Origin: Bagarius yarrelli
Lineage: Eukaryota; Chordata; Actinopteri; Siluriformes; Sisoridae
Length of the DNA stretch: 64,000 nucleotides
Reading direction: 5' to 3'
Assembly: GCA_005784505.1 (NCBI GenBank)
Contig: VCAZ01000017.1
Location: 1,284,151-1,348,150 of the forward strand
Shown here: in pieces, positions 10,121 to 20,924 of the stretch
How positions within the stretch are numbered: position 1 is the first letter of the stretch
Layout: each line of letters starts with the position of its first letter
Program-made: the position numbers and the translations under genes
The notes under the pieces: model-generated
Databases searched by the model: none
Told to the model about the DNA's origin: nothing
The model's input: only the letters and a program-made list of their open reading frames with translations

Positions 10121-10319
10121 TTTGTTTTACTGAGACTTTTATGGCAGACACTCCAATGATACACACACACCCCGTTAAAACATGTTTCTGCTTAATTTCA
10201 CCCAGATTTATAGTGTATCCAATAGTTTAAAGACAGAAAATGTTGAAATTTTAAAAGCAAACGAATAAGACATGGTAATGCCAATTTCCCCATACAAGCA
10301 TAAAAAATCTATTTTATAA

Positions 10320-10396
10320 AATCATAAATGTTTAGTTTTAACTAAACATTTATGATTATTTTTTATGATTAGTTCTTTTAGTTTTAAAAACTAAAA
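10320..10396. repeat. Two adjacent palindromes (18-bp and 10-bp arms)
   Basis: A perfect inverted repeat has arms AATCATAAATGTTTAGTT (10320-10337) and its complement (10340-10357) around a 2-base centre. Close by, TTTTAGTTTT (10376-10385) and AAAACTAAAA (10387-10396) form a second perfect palindrome. Both share the AGTTTT/AAAACT motif. They could be the ends of a small foldback element or cruciform-forming AT-rich DNA. Confidence 0.85.
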
Positions 10397-10435
10397 TATA
10401 TTTCAGGATGGATTAAATAAAATACATTTCCCATC

Positions 10436-10642
10436 TTGCAGAGTACAGGGGGGCTAAATACAAATGCACACCACACCACACATTTTTATTTGCTTAAAAT
10501 GTTGGAAACCGTATATCATTTTCGTTCCATTTCACAATTATGTGCTACTCGTGTTGGTCTATTAAATAAAATTTAAATTTGTAGTTGTAAGATGACAAAA
10601 TGTGAAAAAGTTCCAAGGGGTATAAATAGGCACTGTATATAG
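10436..10642 (+). mobile_element. Tc1-like transposon 3' end fragment
   Basis: Contains AGTACAGGGGGGCTAAATAC, the middle GTGTTGGTCTATTAAATAAA and the end GTTCCAAGGGGTATAAATAG followed by GGCACTGTA, which I recognise as the 3' flank and inverted terminal repeat of a common fish Tc1 family. No transposase and no left end are present. Confidence 0.65.
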
Positions 10643-11159
10643 GTACTTAAATGTAGTTCTGTGGTTCTATTGGCATCCTGGTTAAGTCTTACACCCACTG
10701 TACTACTCAGTAAGTATAACTTATTTTCCCAAAGAAAATATTAACAGTATAATTATAAATAAAAGATAATTACAGTCAGGAAATATTTACAATCAGACTT
10801 TCCAGTGTCACCGGAATAAAACTAGGCTTCCTTTCGTCTTTTCTGAACCAACCTTTGCAACCAATCAGGAAGAGTTATGTCATGAAAGGGTGACGACCAG
10901 GTAGTAATGTAACATAAACACAAGCAGCACAGCGTCTCGGTAAGCACTTTCTCGTCATGTATGTGTGTGTGTGTCCTAGCAATTAGCAAGTAGAAAATAA
11001 TGCCAAAAAGGAGGCAATTTAGGCAGAATTTTAAAATGTGTGCTTATCCATGATTATTCGGGCAGGAATACACACTTGTAGCTTGAATTAAGGAATTTAC
11101 AGCCCATTTAATTAATTCTATTAAAAACTCTGTCTTTTACTCTCTCTCTTTCTATCTCT
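10643..11159. other. Intergenic DNA
   Basis: Unremarkable AT-rich sequence. A patch at about 10845-10950 contains a CCAATCA box and is less AT-rich. Imperfect CT run at 11140-11167. No gene seen. Confidence 0.5.
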
Positions 11160-11850
11160 CTCTCTCTATTTACCTAACCGATACACCTCTTAATACCACC
11201 ACTATAACACTGTGATTATAGAAACTATTATTGTCATTGTACGCCAGCTAGCGGGCCTCTGGGGGCAGATTTGAAATCTGATTGGTTAAAGAAACGGTCT
11301 TTAATAATATTAACCAATAAGCAATCTGCCACTGCTAACACAGTGGTGCCTTGACTTACGAGTTTAATTCGTTCCATGATGGAGCTTGTAACTCAAATTA
11401 CTTGTATATAAAATCAATTTTCCCCCTTGAAATGAATTGAAATGCCATTAATCAGTTCCGGGTCCCCAAAATTTTTTTGTTACATGTTTTTAAATAAGAA
11501 AAATATGTAGAATCTTCTGCATTAAACTGGTTTTATTAAGTATAATGTACAGCTTTTACCTTGGAGATCAGACGACTGCACTTGCTAATGCCCTTGCTAA
11601 GCGCATGCCTGACCAGCAGTTGACACAGGATGCTGGTTGTTAACTGTGGCATTTGCTACACCAACTAGGGGTGGGGTATCTAAAGCTAGCTTGTACCCTG
11701 AATTTTAGCTTGCAACTTCAAGCAAAAAATCGGCTGAGAAACGGCTCATATCTCGAAAAACCTGTTAGTTGAGACACTCGTTAGTCAAGGTACCACAGTA
11801 TAGTTTAGGTTACATAGGCCAGCACTGCTGATTCTGAAGGCACTACCTGC
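11160..11850 (-). mobile_element. hAT-family fragment (copy 3) split by a nested MITE
   Basis: On the plus strand the block TTAATACCACCACTATAACA to AACTATTATTG matches the reverse complement of the 3' part of the hAT copies, and GGTTAAAGAAACGGTCTTTA to GCAATCTGCCACTGCTAA matches their 5' part. The exon region is deleted. The sequence resumes at 11799 with TATAGTTTAGGTTACATAGG after the 458-bp insertion at 11341-11798. The outer boundaries are approximate. Confidence 0.68.
11341..11798. mobile_element. TA-flanked MITE nested in hAT copy 3
   Basis: Terminal inverted repeat: left CAGTGGTGCCTTGACTTACG, right end reading CTGTGGTACCTTGACTAACG on the other strand. Comparison with the uninterrupted hAT sequence (CTGCTAATATAGTTTA) shows insertion at a TA: the right copy is TA (11799-11800), the left mutated to CA. 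A TA target and this TIR point to the Tc1/mariner superfamily, possibly pogo-like. Non-coding. Confidence 0.82.
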
Positions 11851-11942
11851 ACGCCAGAAAGTGACTTAATTGGAGGTAAACAACAAAAATTAACATCGTT
11901 TAACTCATTAAACAAAATATTTCAACGAAAATGTGTATTCTA

Positions 11943-12988
11943 ACTGGGGAAAAAGTTAGGACACCTTACCCCTTAATAGCTAATAACTTCAAAGAGACCC
12001 TTCTTTTAGCCATCTACCAGTCTCTGGTCTGAGGAAAGTTTGCCCTACTCCTCAATGCAGAATACTTGTTTAAGAAGTTTCTTTATGGACAACGCGTTTT
12101 AGTTTGACCCCCAAGCATCTCAATGGAATTCAGATCTGGGCTTTGACTCTGCCATTTTAGGACACTTTGCAGTAATTTCAGGACCATTTCAGGTCTCTGC
12201 AGTGTCCAAATAATTTATTTTTACACTTATCTTTCCAAAGAACATTTTTCCGGAAGCCCTGGTCTTTGTCTTTGGCAAACTTCAGCCTGGCCTATGTTTT
12301 TTTTCCTTGAAAACCTACCATGAAATTTAAACTTGTGTAGTCTTTTTCTGATTAAAGAGTCATGCACTTTCACATCAATAGTAGCAAGGGCCTGCTGTAG
12401 GTCCTGTGATGACACTTTAGGGTTTTTGTGACTTCTTTTAGCATCTTGTGGTCTACTTTGGGGAGAACTTGCTTGGACGGCCAGACCTGTGCATGTTGTC
12501 AGTTGTTTCGAATGTCCTCCACTTGTAGACTCAGATCTTTTTAAATCCCTTTCCAGACTCATAAGCTGCTGCGATCTTCTTTCTGAAGGCCTTAGACAGA
12601 TCTTTCGATCTCACCATAATGTTCACTATCACTTCAATAGTCAAGAGCACACCGAACTATATGTCTGATTTTTAAATGGGGCCAGTCTCCTTTAAAAAGC
12701 TGAGTAACAATCTTCTAATCATGGATACCTGATATGATAAACTTGTGTGTGATTTTAGCCATTTTAAGTGGGAATAAATGTTGGGATCTCCTAATTTACT
12801 CCTAACCAGAAATTGGTCTTTTTTAAAGTAGATTTTACAGAAAGTTTTTAAAAGTTCTTTAGTTTTAATTGTTTAGTTATATTACATGAATCTCTCCATA
12901 TTGCTTTAAATTGATATTAAATATCCATATGTCCAAATATGTTAAAAACACACAGGCTTTTATAGGGTGTCCTAATTTTTTTCACATG
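11943..12988 (-). mobile_element. Degenerate Tc1-like transposon, transposase remnant
   Basis: Ends carry an inverted repeat of about 22 bp with core AAAAAGTTAGGACACC on the left and GGTGTCCTAATTTTTTTC on the right. Minus-strand translation of about 12610-12020 resembles a Tc1 transposase: a KNPKVSSQDLQQALA helix, SLIRKRLHKFKFHGR, and in another frame LKFAKD and FRKNVLW. The coding region is broken by frameshifts and stops, and the C-terminal catalytic region is only residual. The 111-codon open frame at 12227-12562 is part of this fossil, not a host gene. Confidence 0.8.
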
Positions 12989-13557
12989 ATGAACTATGTT
13001 AACTATGATCAACTTAAATCCTATACATCAAGGCTACTGCACCAAGGATAATTCCGTTCATTTACAGTAAACTTGGCTGAATTTGAAGTATGCTTGAATT
13101 AATGCTAGTAACAAAAAGATCCATCTAATGAGAGTGCTGTGTAGGTATGTGGGTGTCTGCTGGATCTGTTTTCTTCTGTCCTCCCGAGAACAACAGCCAT
13201 TTCAACCCACTTCACCAACTTTCCAGTGGTAAACTTTTTTACTGTGGCACAAACAATGCCTGACAAATGATTACTGTACAAAAAATGCTCACCCACACTC
13301 AAATACCTGACCCATTCCTCTCATCTCCTGCTATTCTACAATATCAGGACATGTTCAAGTACCTTTTTTTATGCGACAAAAAAAAAAATTGTCCAAATAG
13401 AGATGGCAATAGCTAGCTCATTTCGGGAATTTTTAGCCGGATGATATTTATCTAAAAAACTATTAAGACTTATATAAATAATTTTTTAAAATCTATATAC
13501 ATGAAAAAGTACTACAGACAAAGACTCCATATATAATCGAATGTAACACAAGCAAGA
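12989..13557. other. Intergenic DNA, nothing recognised
   Basis: A 65-codon minus-strand ORF (13105-13302) lies in a slightly GC-richer patch. Its translation shows no domain I know. Otherwise noncoding. Confidence 0.4.
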
Positions 13558-13559
13558 AA

Positions 13560-13857
13560 AACAATTAAAAGAACAAATAAACAGACAATGCAAGATAAGA
13601 TACCTATGCCCAGAATTTGAGAGTCCGGGAAAAGTGAAAGCCATATTTAAAAAAAAAATCATTTTTGGCAGTGAGTTAAAACCAAAGATTGTTTTAACAG
13701 ATCTAATCCATGGAGACCATGTGTTCCAAAAGTTAGTGGCAGCAACTGAAAAGGTACACTCACCACTAAGCTTTAATCTAAATTTGAGAACTAGTAGAAC
13801 TAAAGGAATGTCTGCTTATTAAGGTCTCCATATAGACTCATTTCTGGACAATGTATT
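13560..13857. repeat. Possible LINE 3'-region type dispersed repeat
   Basis: The layout of ACAGATCTAATCCATGGAGA and GTGTTCCAAAAGTTAGTGGC within an A-rich context is reminiscent of 3'-region repeats of fish non-LTR retrotransposons. No reverse-transcriptase sequence is present. The 62-codon ORF (13634-13822) is not credible. Confidence 0.25.
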
Positions 13858-14415
13858 CAACCTGAACTTCAAGCCAATGAGCCATTTTTTTATTCACAAT
13901 TAAACATAAATAACATTAATGTTTAAACAAAGAAAATTTACACTTTTACCCAGTAAATTCGATGCCTGCTACAGGTCTCAAAAAAGTTGGGACGGGGCAT
14001 GTTTATCATAATGTAGCATCTCAAACCAGTTTTTACATTTACGGCATTTGGCAGACGCTCTTATCCAGACAGACTTACAACCATCACTTTTATACAACTA
14101 AGAAATTAGGGATTAAGGGCCTTGCTCAGGGGCACAACAGTGGCAACTTTGTGGTGCTGGGAATCAAATCCCGATCATCTTGACCACTGTGCTACCACTT
14201 CCCCCAGATGTCTGGGCATCAAGGTCATAAGTTTTCTGTAGCAGGCTTCAAAATTGAAATGAGCTCATTTAATGGTAACCAAAAAATTTCTTGGTTTAAA
14301 CATTTGTTATTAATGTTCTATTGTGAATAAAATATCGGCTCATGTGATTTGAAAGTCTTTTAGTTTTTATTTTATTCGAATGTAAAAAATGCAACTTTTC
14401 TGGAGTTCGCGTTGT
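13858..14415. mobile_element. Nonautonomous DNA transposon with a nested SINE
   Basis: Two mirrored arms. The left begins CAACCTGAACTTC and reaches GCCTGCTACAGGTCTC; the right runs from TCTGTAGCAGGCTTC to AGTTCGCGTTGT. The arms share TTATTCACAAT-type and GTTTAAAC motifs in inverse order, so this is a foldback-type deletion derivative. A family-S SINE (14034-14205) sits at the centre. A longer relative lies at 26385-26985. I recall this family in many teleosts but cannot fix its superfamily. Confidence 0.75.
14034..14205 (-). mobile_element. Family-S SINE nested in DNA transposon
   Basis: Reverse-oriented SINE with tail ACATTTACGGCATTTGGCAG, CGCTCTTATCCAGACAG, body GCCTTGCTCAGGGGCACAAC and head end GCTACCACTTCCCCC. 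Both transposon arms continue directly at its borders, so it inserted after the transposon. Confidence 0.88.
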
Positions 14416-14835
14416 AAATGTACTGTAATTTTTTGTCAATTTCCAACTTTTTATTTTGGTTCTTCAACCAAATCTCTAAACTGTAAAATTTTCTTTTCTT
14501 TATTTTTACGGTTTCGATCCACTAGTGTGTTTTTAAACTTATCTATTAAATGATCTTTGGTAACTGGGTAGTGGTAACACAAACGGTTAATGCTCTCGGT
14601 TGCTGATTGCAGTTTCTTGATTTTAGCTGTTATATCATTTCTATCTTTGCTTGTATTACATCTGTACTGATGAGTATACAAACACACACAGACTCACCTA
14701 CACTTTCCTAGTCACCCATAGATATTACATTGCAGTGTTTTTTCCCTAATTATAGCACTTAAATGTAAAAAGTGGCATGCAGATCCTAATAAGGTCTCGC
14801 TAGTATGTAAACAGATCTGATCTTGCATATGAACT
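14416..14835. other. Intergenic AT-rich DNA, nothing recognised
   Basis: A Lys/Asn-rich minus-strand ORF (14451-14687) has the composition expected of AT-rich noncoding DNA and no domain. Confidence 0.5.
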
Positions 14836-15240
14836 ATGCACTCAAGGAAAAAAGCTCAGTTCGGGTCATTAACTACTAGCCTGGTTCTTGCTGGAAAGCT
14901 GTGTCTCTTCCTCTCCAGTTTCCTTCTTTGTCCTCACCCATCAGAGGAGCCTCTCCACATCACCAGCTGCCCCATTCCTGAACAGTCAGTGGTGAACACG
15001 GCAATCATTCTCCCATTAAACGATCTCCCCACACACAGACACACAGACAGTGCTGCAGATAGGGCCGATCCTTACACTGATTCAATCCGAAGCCCCTGGA
15101 GGACTGCACTGTTGGCCTGGGGAAACGTTAGGAGCCTCTGGTTGCCTGGCGTCTCGGAAAGAAAAACAATGTCTACTTTGTTCTGGCAGCAGGCTCTCTG
15201 CGGGGAAAATGCTTAAAAGCTACTTAATTAGAGGGAGAGA
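14836..15240. promoter_or_regulatory. Candidate conserved noncoding island
   Basis: GC-shifted, non-repetitive block with overlapping open frames of 126 and 64 codons on the plus strand. Neither has a domain or convincing codon bias, and they overlap out of frame, as expected of balanced noncoding DNA. It ends in a homeodomain-type CTACTTAATTAGAGG core and a GA-rich run. Confidence 0.28.
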
Positions 15241-15714
15241 GTGAGAGAGTAAGGCAATCCTCAGACGTGAATACTGTGTGAGAGGAGAAAAAAAAAGGAA
15301 GGTAGGGTTAGACCGATCATAACCTGGTAAAGTTTACGGAGGTTTTTATTCGGGCTTGCGTAGTTATATACTCACTCTACCAGTTCATTTCATCAACCGA
15401 GTATCACTGGAGTACACTTATATACTGTACATGGAGGAACACATAATCAGACCATCATTTATTGGTTTTATATATACATAAAACAATTTTTTAAACACTG
15501 AACAAGAAAACCTTCCAGCTAAAATGTAACTGTTTTTTAAAAAGATTTCATCAATGACATTTCTTTCAATAATTAAAATGCTTATTTGTTTCGGGATACA
15601 ATAAGTAAACGCATGATTAAGTTGCATCAGTGCTAATGTGTTGGTCACAATTTGTTTGTCTAGCAAATTTTTAGGTCCTAATATATTCCTGTAACCCTGC
15701 GCTAAAATCTGTGA
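15241..15714. other. Intergenic DNA, nothing recognised
   Basis: AT-rich, with one 82-codon minus-strand ORF (15418-15666) of low-complexity hydrophobic composition and no domain. Confidence 0.5.
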
Positions 15715-16200
15715 TCTGTTGTCTTTGATTGCAATTTTGACATCATCACCGACAGCCGAATTAAGTTTAAGATCATCGTTTTATCCTCAGACAATATTCT
15801 GGCAGTGTTAGAAAATTGTGAGTGTGAATTGCTATGGCAATTGTTAAACCAAGAACCAATAGGAATGCCGAACTTGATGATGCAATTCGAGCGACAACTT
15901 CAAACCGCTCTGGGAAAAATTTGAAACAAGTCAAGCAAGAAGAGAAAGAAGAGAAACTTTATTCACTTATATAGGAAAAAGAGTGTTTGTATTATGTGTC
16001 ATCGCTGATGTTTGTTTGTTGCTAGCTATCATGTACCAAGAGACGTGACCTACTATACATGTAACGGATTGATGACGAGAAATTTCGGACAAATCTTCTT
16101 GTGTGTCTGTTTTCTAAAGTGTCTTGACTGTCCTACATCTTAACATGGGGATCATGTTTGTACGGTCTGCCAATGACCATCATTGATGTCATTGATCAGG
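15715..16200 (+). repeat. Unclassified dispersed repeat X, copy 1
   Basis: Shares ordered blocks with 35385-36065 (plus) and 53755-54185 (minus): CTTTGAT(T/C)GC, CACCGACAGC, TTCTGGCAGT, AGAACCAATAGGAATGCCG, GATGATGCAAT, TTGCTAGCTA, GGATTGATGA and TTCTTGTGTGTCTG. About 500-600 bp, no ORF. Terminal repeats were not found. It may be a nonautonomous transposon or an LTR. Confidence 0.72.
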
Positions 16201-16411
16201 ATGTTGAAAATAAAGAACAAAAGGTTTATAATTCTTTCTTTTTCTTTCAGTCATTTTTGGGGAAATACAAGTAATTCTTCTTTTATGGACATTTTCTCTT
16301 GTGCTTCATGAATTGGTCCGAAAAAGCTTTGAATTCAAATAATCACTTATTACAGCTATGTTAATCTGAAAAGCAATTTCCCACCGATTCTTGTTTCTTG
16401 GCTGAAACAGG

Positions 16412-16628
16412 GAAGTGTGTGAAGTGGTGGCTCACGGTAAGGTGTTGGACCACCAACCCGAAGATTGTGGGTTCAATTCCCAGCTCCACCAAGACACCAC
16501 TGTGGGCTTCTGAGCAAGGCCCTTAACCTCCAATTGCAGCTGTAGGAATAAAACCTGGTGTGCTTTCTGAGAACACCATGGTTGTAAAGATTAAAACAAG
16601 TTACTCTGGACTACAAGATGTTACAGTT
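16412..16628 (+). mobile_element. Family-S SINE
   Basis: GAAGTGGTGGCTCACGGTAA head, GGGTTCAATTCCCAGCTCC B box, CACCACTGTGGGCTTCTGAG, CAAGGCCCTTAACC, then a tail interrupted by about 60 unrelated bases before GTTACTCTGGACTACAAGAT. The tail interruption is a private feature of this copy. Confidence 0.82.
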
Positions 16629-18185
16629 TGCAAACCCTTATAATTTTTACTCCTGGAGTAATTATTGAATTAATCTGTACCTGTATGTTATTTGAATTGG
16701 ATATTTTTTTTTTCCACACAAATTGAATTTCAAAGACCCACCCCACTTAACTTAACAAGCAAAGAGCAAGTTCAAACATGTTTTAGGCTAATGAATAGGA
16801 CACAAAGGACATTACAAGGTATGTGATGTAAGTTTTATTTCATTTACAAATAAATTTTCTCACTTAACTAGAGATTTAACTACACCTGTTAATACAGTTG
16901 AGGTTAAGGTAGTGGATAAGAATGTAAAACGGTTTCATTGACAACAATGCTCAGCCAGAGAGGCAATTTTCACTTGTGCAATAAATAGGAAATGAATTTA
17001 ATGCCCATTTTTAAAGATCTGTTATTCACACAGATAGCATTCAACTTTTTTTCTTAGGCAGTTTAAGCAATATTAGCAGAATTTTGAGCTTTCTCAAAAA
17101 GATAGTAGAAAGTTTAGTAGGGTAGTTTTTTTAGTAAGATTATACCTAAAAATCATCCAAATAATTATATTTTACCTATCTTTTCTTTTGCTTTACAAGA
17201 ACACACAAGAGTTTGAGGCAGACCTCGAAAAGTAAGTGATGACAATTGCCATCATCAGTCTACTTCAGGATCTGACTACAAGACGGCAACCATCGGTTCA
17301 GGGGGATCAAAATCCTGAGTCTCTGTTGGGCATGATATAAACCCAGTGCAAACTTAATGCCTCTTAAAAACAGCATTTTCTGAAGCCTCTACTTGTTTGA
17401 GCTTTATTTTGCTTACTTTTTTGTATTTTAAAGTCCACAGTAAAGGCTGATGTTCTGTTATTTTTTATACTGATTACAAAACTTTGAGGTTAATATATGT
17501 GAAGGCCGTTGCATTTATGTATGCGCGTATAACGGTAGTAATTTTAGATGTTTTACTGTTAAGAATTTTCGGTTTTAAAATGTAAAAGTTAATATTTAAC
17601 AGAAGTTTTACGGAAATTTGAGACTGGTTTTTTAAATATGTAAATGCCTATAACTTTGTTGTATTAGGATTTATTTATCGTGATGGCATAAGATTTTTTG
17701 GAAGGCAATCTGTAGGGCCAGTTTGTTTATAATTTGTGGGGCAGTCCAGATTTTTGTTTTTTGTGTACATTTTTATTTATCGCTTTAAAACTGCAGTTTA
17801 AAATAAATCAAAAATTGAACTGACAAAATTTGTTGTTCTTGGATGAATTCATTTCTTACTAGCAACAAAAAGAACCAAAAAAAACCATGAAAACAAAAAA
17901 GCGAAACAATTTACGTAACTTAATTTTTTTTTAGGTTGTGAACTTCAAAACTTGGATTTTTTATGGTAATTAAGTACATAAACCTAAATTTATTTTTTAA
18001 AAAAAGGTGGAACAACTTAATTTAAGTTTATGCTACATAAAAATATCTCTGTCCGAAGATAAAAGGTAATTTATCTAACTTAATATAGTTTGTTGCCTAA
18101 ACTTAATGTTATTAGAAGATGTCATAACGCAAATATACTGTTGCGTTCATTTTTTTTGGTGGGTCTACACAATACTTTTTTAGAG
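16629..18185. other. Long AT-rich stretch without genes
   Basis: About 1.5 kb with no credible ORF. At 17915-18010 the sequences TTTAGGTTGTGAACTTCAAA and GTACATAAACCTAAATTTAT give a weak inverted relationship, which may be a small decayed DNA element. Otherwise nothing is recognised. Confidence 0.45.
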
Positions 18186-18365
18186 TGTAGCGCAGGGATT
18201 AAAATTCAAACTAAACTTCTAACTGGAAGATCGCAGTACCACCGCATTATCACTGTTGGGCCCCTCAGCAAGGCCCTTAAGTCCCAATTGCTCAGTTGTA
18301 TAAGAGAGATAAATGTAAGTCGCACTGGATAAGAGCGTCTGCCAAATGCTGTAGATGTTAATGTA
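18186..18365 (+). mobile_element. Family-S SINE with diverged head
   Basis: Diverged head (GTAGCGCAGGGATTAAAATT), then a well preserved body CACTGTTGGGCCCCTCAGCA, CAAGGCCCTTAAGTCC and tail GTAAGTCGCACTGGATAAGA plus GCGTCTGCCAAATGC. Confidence 0.85.
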
Positions 18366-18729
18366 ATTACCTGGTCATTAAGTCTCATATTAATTATATA
18401 ACATGTAGCAATACTATAAATCTAGCAGTGATATCCAATAGAAAGACTGTTGTGGGTGTTGTTGATTTTGTTATAAGTGTTTGGCAGCATCACTAAGAAT
18501 TTTTATGGTGGGTTTTTTTTTTTTCAGTTTTTTCCGCACACTCTCACACATACACGTCGTCTCCTCTGTGGAAAGCGCAGGGTTGAGGCACTACAAAATG
18601 CATACACAAACGCACCCCTGAGCTATGCATATCACAGCATTCTTTGCCTCTGTTACTGTTCCCAGGGAGAGAAAGTGCCGTTTAGCCCAAACCTTAGTGA
18701 GGTATAAAAAATCCCCTCATGACAAACTC

Positions 18730-18910
18730 ACCCTGCACCTCGCCATCTTCAGAACTGCTCAATTATTAATAGATGTACAGAGAGAATGTCGCGTCTGATG
18801 GATGACGGACTGTCAGCAGGCATTTTGCAGGCACGTATCTGGCAGGCCCTGAGAACACACACTAGAGCTGACAGTGTAAAGACAGAGCAACGGTTTAAGG
18901 TCAAATACGC
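18730..18910. promoter_or_regulatory. Candidate conserved noncoding island
   Basis: Balanced, non-repetitive sequence with CTCAATTATTAATAGATG (paired TAAT cores) and no coding potential. Inferred regulatory only. Confidence 0.28.
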
Positions 18911-18981
18911 TCAGCGCTTCTGAGAAAGAGAAAGGGGGTGTGATGAGGGGAGAGGATGAGACGAGGGAAAGACAAAGAAAG

Positions 18982-18983
<2 letters not shown>

Positions 18984-19015
<32 letters not shown>
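18984..19015 (+). repeat. (GA)n microsatellite
   Basis: About 16 GA units, preceded by GA-rich imperfect sequence from 18920. Confidence 0.95.
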
Positions 19016-19018
<3 letters not shown>

Positions 19019-19029
19019 GTGCTTGAGTG

Positions 19030-19235
19030 TATTAGTCATCCTCCGACAGAGCTGAATGTGTGTGTGGGTTGATTTGACTTTGGGGAAGCCTGCATTGAAG
19101 GCCTCTGGAGTCAGGAGATGCAGTTTGTTGTGAACGTTGCTGTAAGCTGTTCCACTGGGGACATATTTATGCGCCAGGTTCAATTTCAAGCATCTGGCTG
19201 ACTCAAAGAGAAAGCTGGTAGAAGAAACAAACATA
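19030..19235. promoter_or_regulatory. Candidate conserved noncoding island
   Basis: Balanced-composition block after the GA array. The 107-codon minus-strand ORF covering it runs into the GA array as a Ser-Leu repeat, so it is an artefact. Confidence 0.22.
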
Positions 19236-19359
19236 ACTGGTAAAAAACAAAACTTAGTGGCTGAAACTAACTCAACTTGGAGTCATTTTAAAGTTGTACT
19301 TTTTTTAAATCAATAGCATTTATAAATTTGTTTTAACGAGAGCAAAGACATTTGGTCCA

Positions 19360-19515
19360 GATTGGTCAATAATTGTAAAACCAGGGTTCAAGCCCTACCA
19401 CCGCCAGTTAGCCACTGTTGGGCCATAGAGCAAGAACGTTGACCCTTCCTGCTCCAGACCCCAACTTTCTAGGATAGGATATACAAAGAAGCAAATAAAG
19501 ACATTCACATAAGGT
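19360..19515 (+). mobile_element. tRNA-derived SINE, family B, 5' truncated
   Basis: GGGTTCAAGCCCTACCACC (B box), CACTGTTGGGCCATAGAGCA, CCTGCTCCAGACCCCAACTT and AGGATATACAAAGAAGCAAA define a second SINE family whose tail lacks the GTAAGTCGC block of family S. Relatives lie at 20510-20665 and 30450-30655. Confidence 0.7.
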
Positions 19516-20509
19516 CTCTAGAAGTGACCTGGGCCCTTTGTTTTCCCATGTGAAGTCCACTTTAAAGAATGTGTGTGTAATAATGGATACAAACCTTAAA
19601 CTTGTTCTTTAGTTTGTGTGTGTTCATGCATTCAGGAGGGGTGGATTTCGGCAGCAATTTCGTAGGGAGGTTGGGCTATAGACTTTCAATGCTATCAGGC
19701 TACAGTTAGCATTTTCCACTTATTTATTTCAACTTAAAGCTTTTTTTGTTGTTAAGTGATTTTGCAAGGCTTATACATGTTTTTATTTTATCTCCTTTAG
19801 ACTATTGAAAGCGGCTTCTATGTTGGCTGAATCCAGACCTCTTTCTCCTGACTGCAGAGGAACTTGAAGAGGAACAAATTTGAAAACATATTTTTCCCAT
19901 ATTGATTTCCTTACATTGGCATCTGGTCCCTTTTACTTGTTTATATCACCTACAATCAGGTCTCTGAGGTCTACCAACCTAATACTGCTGGTGGTTCCTA
20001 GAGTAGATTTAAGTACAGAGGAGGGTTATTGCATTAGCTGCCCCTAAACTCTAAAATTTATTACTATTAGCTATGTTTTTATCCCCCTGTGGTAATGCAC
20101 ATTTTGAGTGATGTAAACAACAAATTTGAAAAACTGTCCTCTAATTTGGAAAACTGTTTTTATGCTTGCGGTGGTTTTTAACTGGGTAAATGCGAATAAA
20201 TTGTGATAAATTTTGCGTTTCCACTGATGGTGGACTTTCTGGTTTCTTCACAACAACATAACATACATTTTGGCGATTGCAAGCTGCACTGCTACGACAT
20301 TTATTACTTGCCCAGTGGTTACTAATTAAAGTCTTTTCTTTATTATACTTGCTTTGTTGGTTTTTCAGAATAAATTCTGACATTACAAACATTAAACCCA
20401 CGCGACTAATCGGCTGTTTCCGCTCCATTATGTTTGTCTTATTATATTTAATGTTGGTTACTGATATAAAAATGTAAATGTTGTTGTCACATAGACTCTA
20501 GAGCACAGT
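19516..20509. other. Intergenic DNA, possible old repeat at 20140-20430
   Basis: No credible gene. The stretch with GCGAATAAATTGTGATAAAT and TTTGCGTTTCCACTGATGG looks like a decayed transposon-derived piece, but I cannot identify it. The 95-codon minus-strand ORF over it has no domain. Confidence 0.4.
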
Positions 20510-20665
20510 AAAATTTGTTTCTTTGCATATCCCATCTTAGTAAGTTGGGGTCAGAGCGCAGCGTCGGCTATGATACAGTCTTGCTCAAGGACCCAACAGG
20601 GGCAGAAACAGTAGCGGTTGGGCTTGAACCCTGGTCTTCCAACGTAGCGCCTTAACCATTTTCAA
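20510..20665 (-). mobile_element. SINE family B
   Basis: Reverse orientation on the plus strand: GCATATCCCATCTTAGTAAG, GGGGTCAGAGCGCAGCGTCG, CTTGCTCAAGGACCCAACAG, GGGCTTGAACCCTGGTCTTC (B box complement), GCGCCTTAACCATT. It matches the plus-strand family-B copy at 30450-30655. Confidence 0.75.
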
Positions 20666-20727
20666 CCAGTTCACTTATGCATATTACATCTTTTAACAGT
20701 GATGGTTATGATAGTTATGATAGCTAT

Positions 20728-20915
20728 CAAGTGGTAGCGCACTTTTTCACGGTGTTAAACTACTAATTTGAAGACCAGGGTTTGATTCCCAGTACCAACA
20801 AGCTACCATTTCTGGGCCCCCGAGTAAGGCTCGTTAACTCTCAGTTGCTCAGTTGTATAACAGAGAATAATGGTAGTTGATAAGGGTGTCTGCCAAATGC
20901 TCCAAAATGTAAATG
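20728..20915 (+). mobile_element. Family-S SINE
   Basis: AAGTGGTAGCGCACTTTTTC head, GGGTTTGATTCCCAGTACC B box, CCGAGTAAGGCTCGTTAAC body, tail GATAAGGGTGTCTGCCAAAT. It sits 63 bp after an oppositely oriented family-B SINE. Confidence 0.85.
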
Positions 20916-20924
20916 ATTTGTTTT

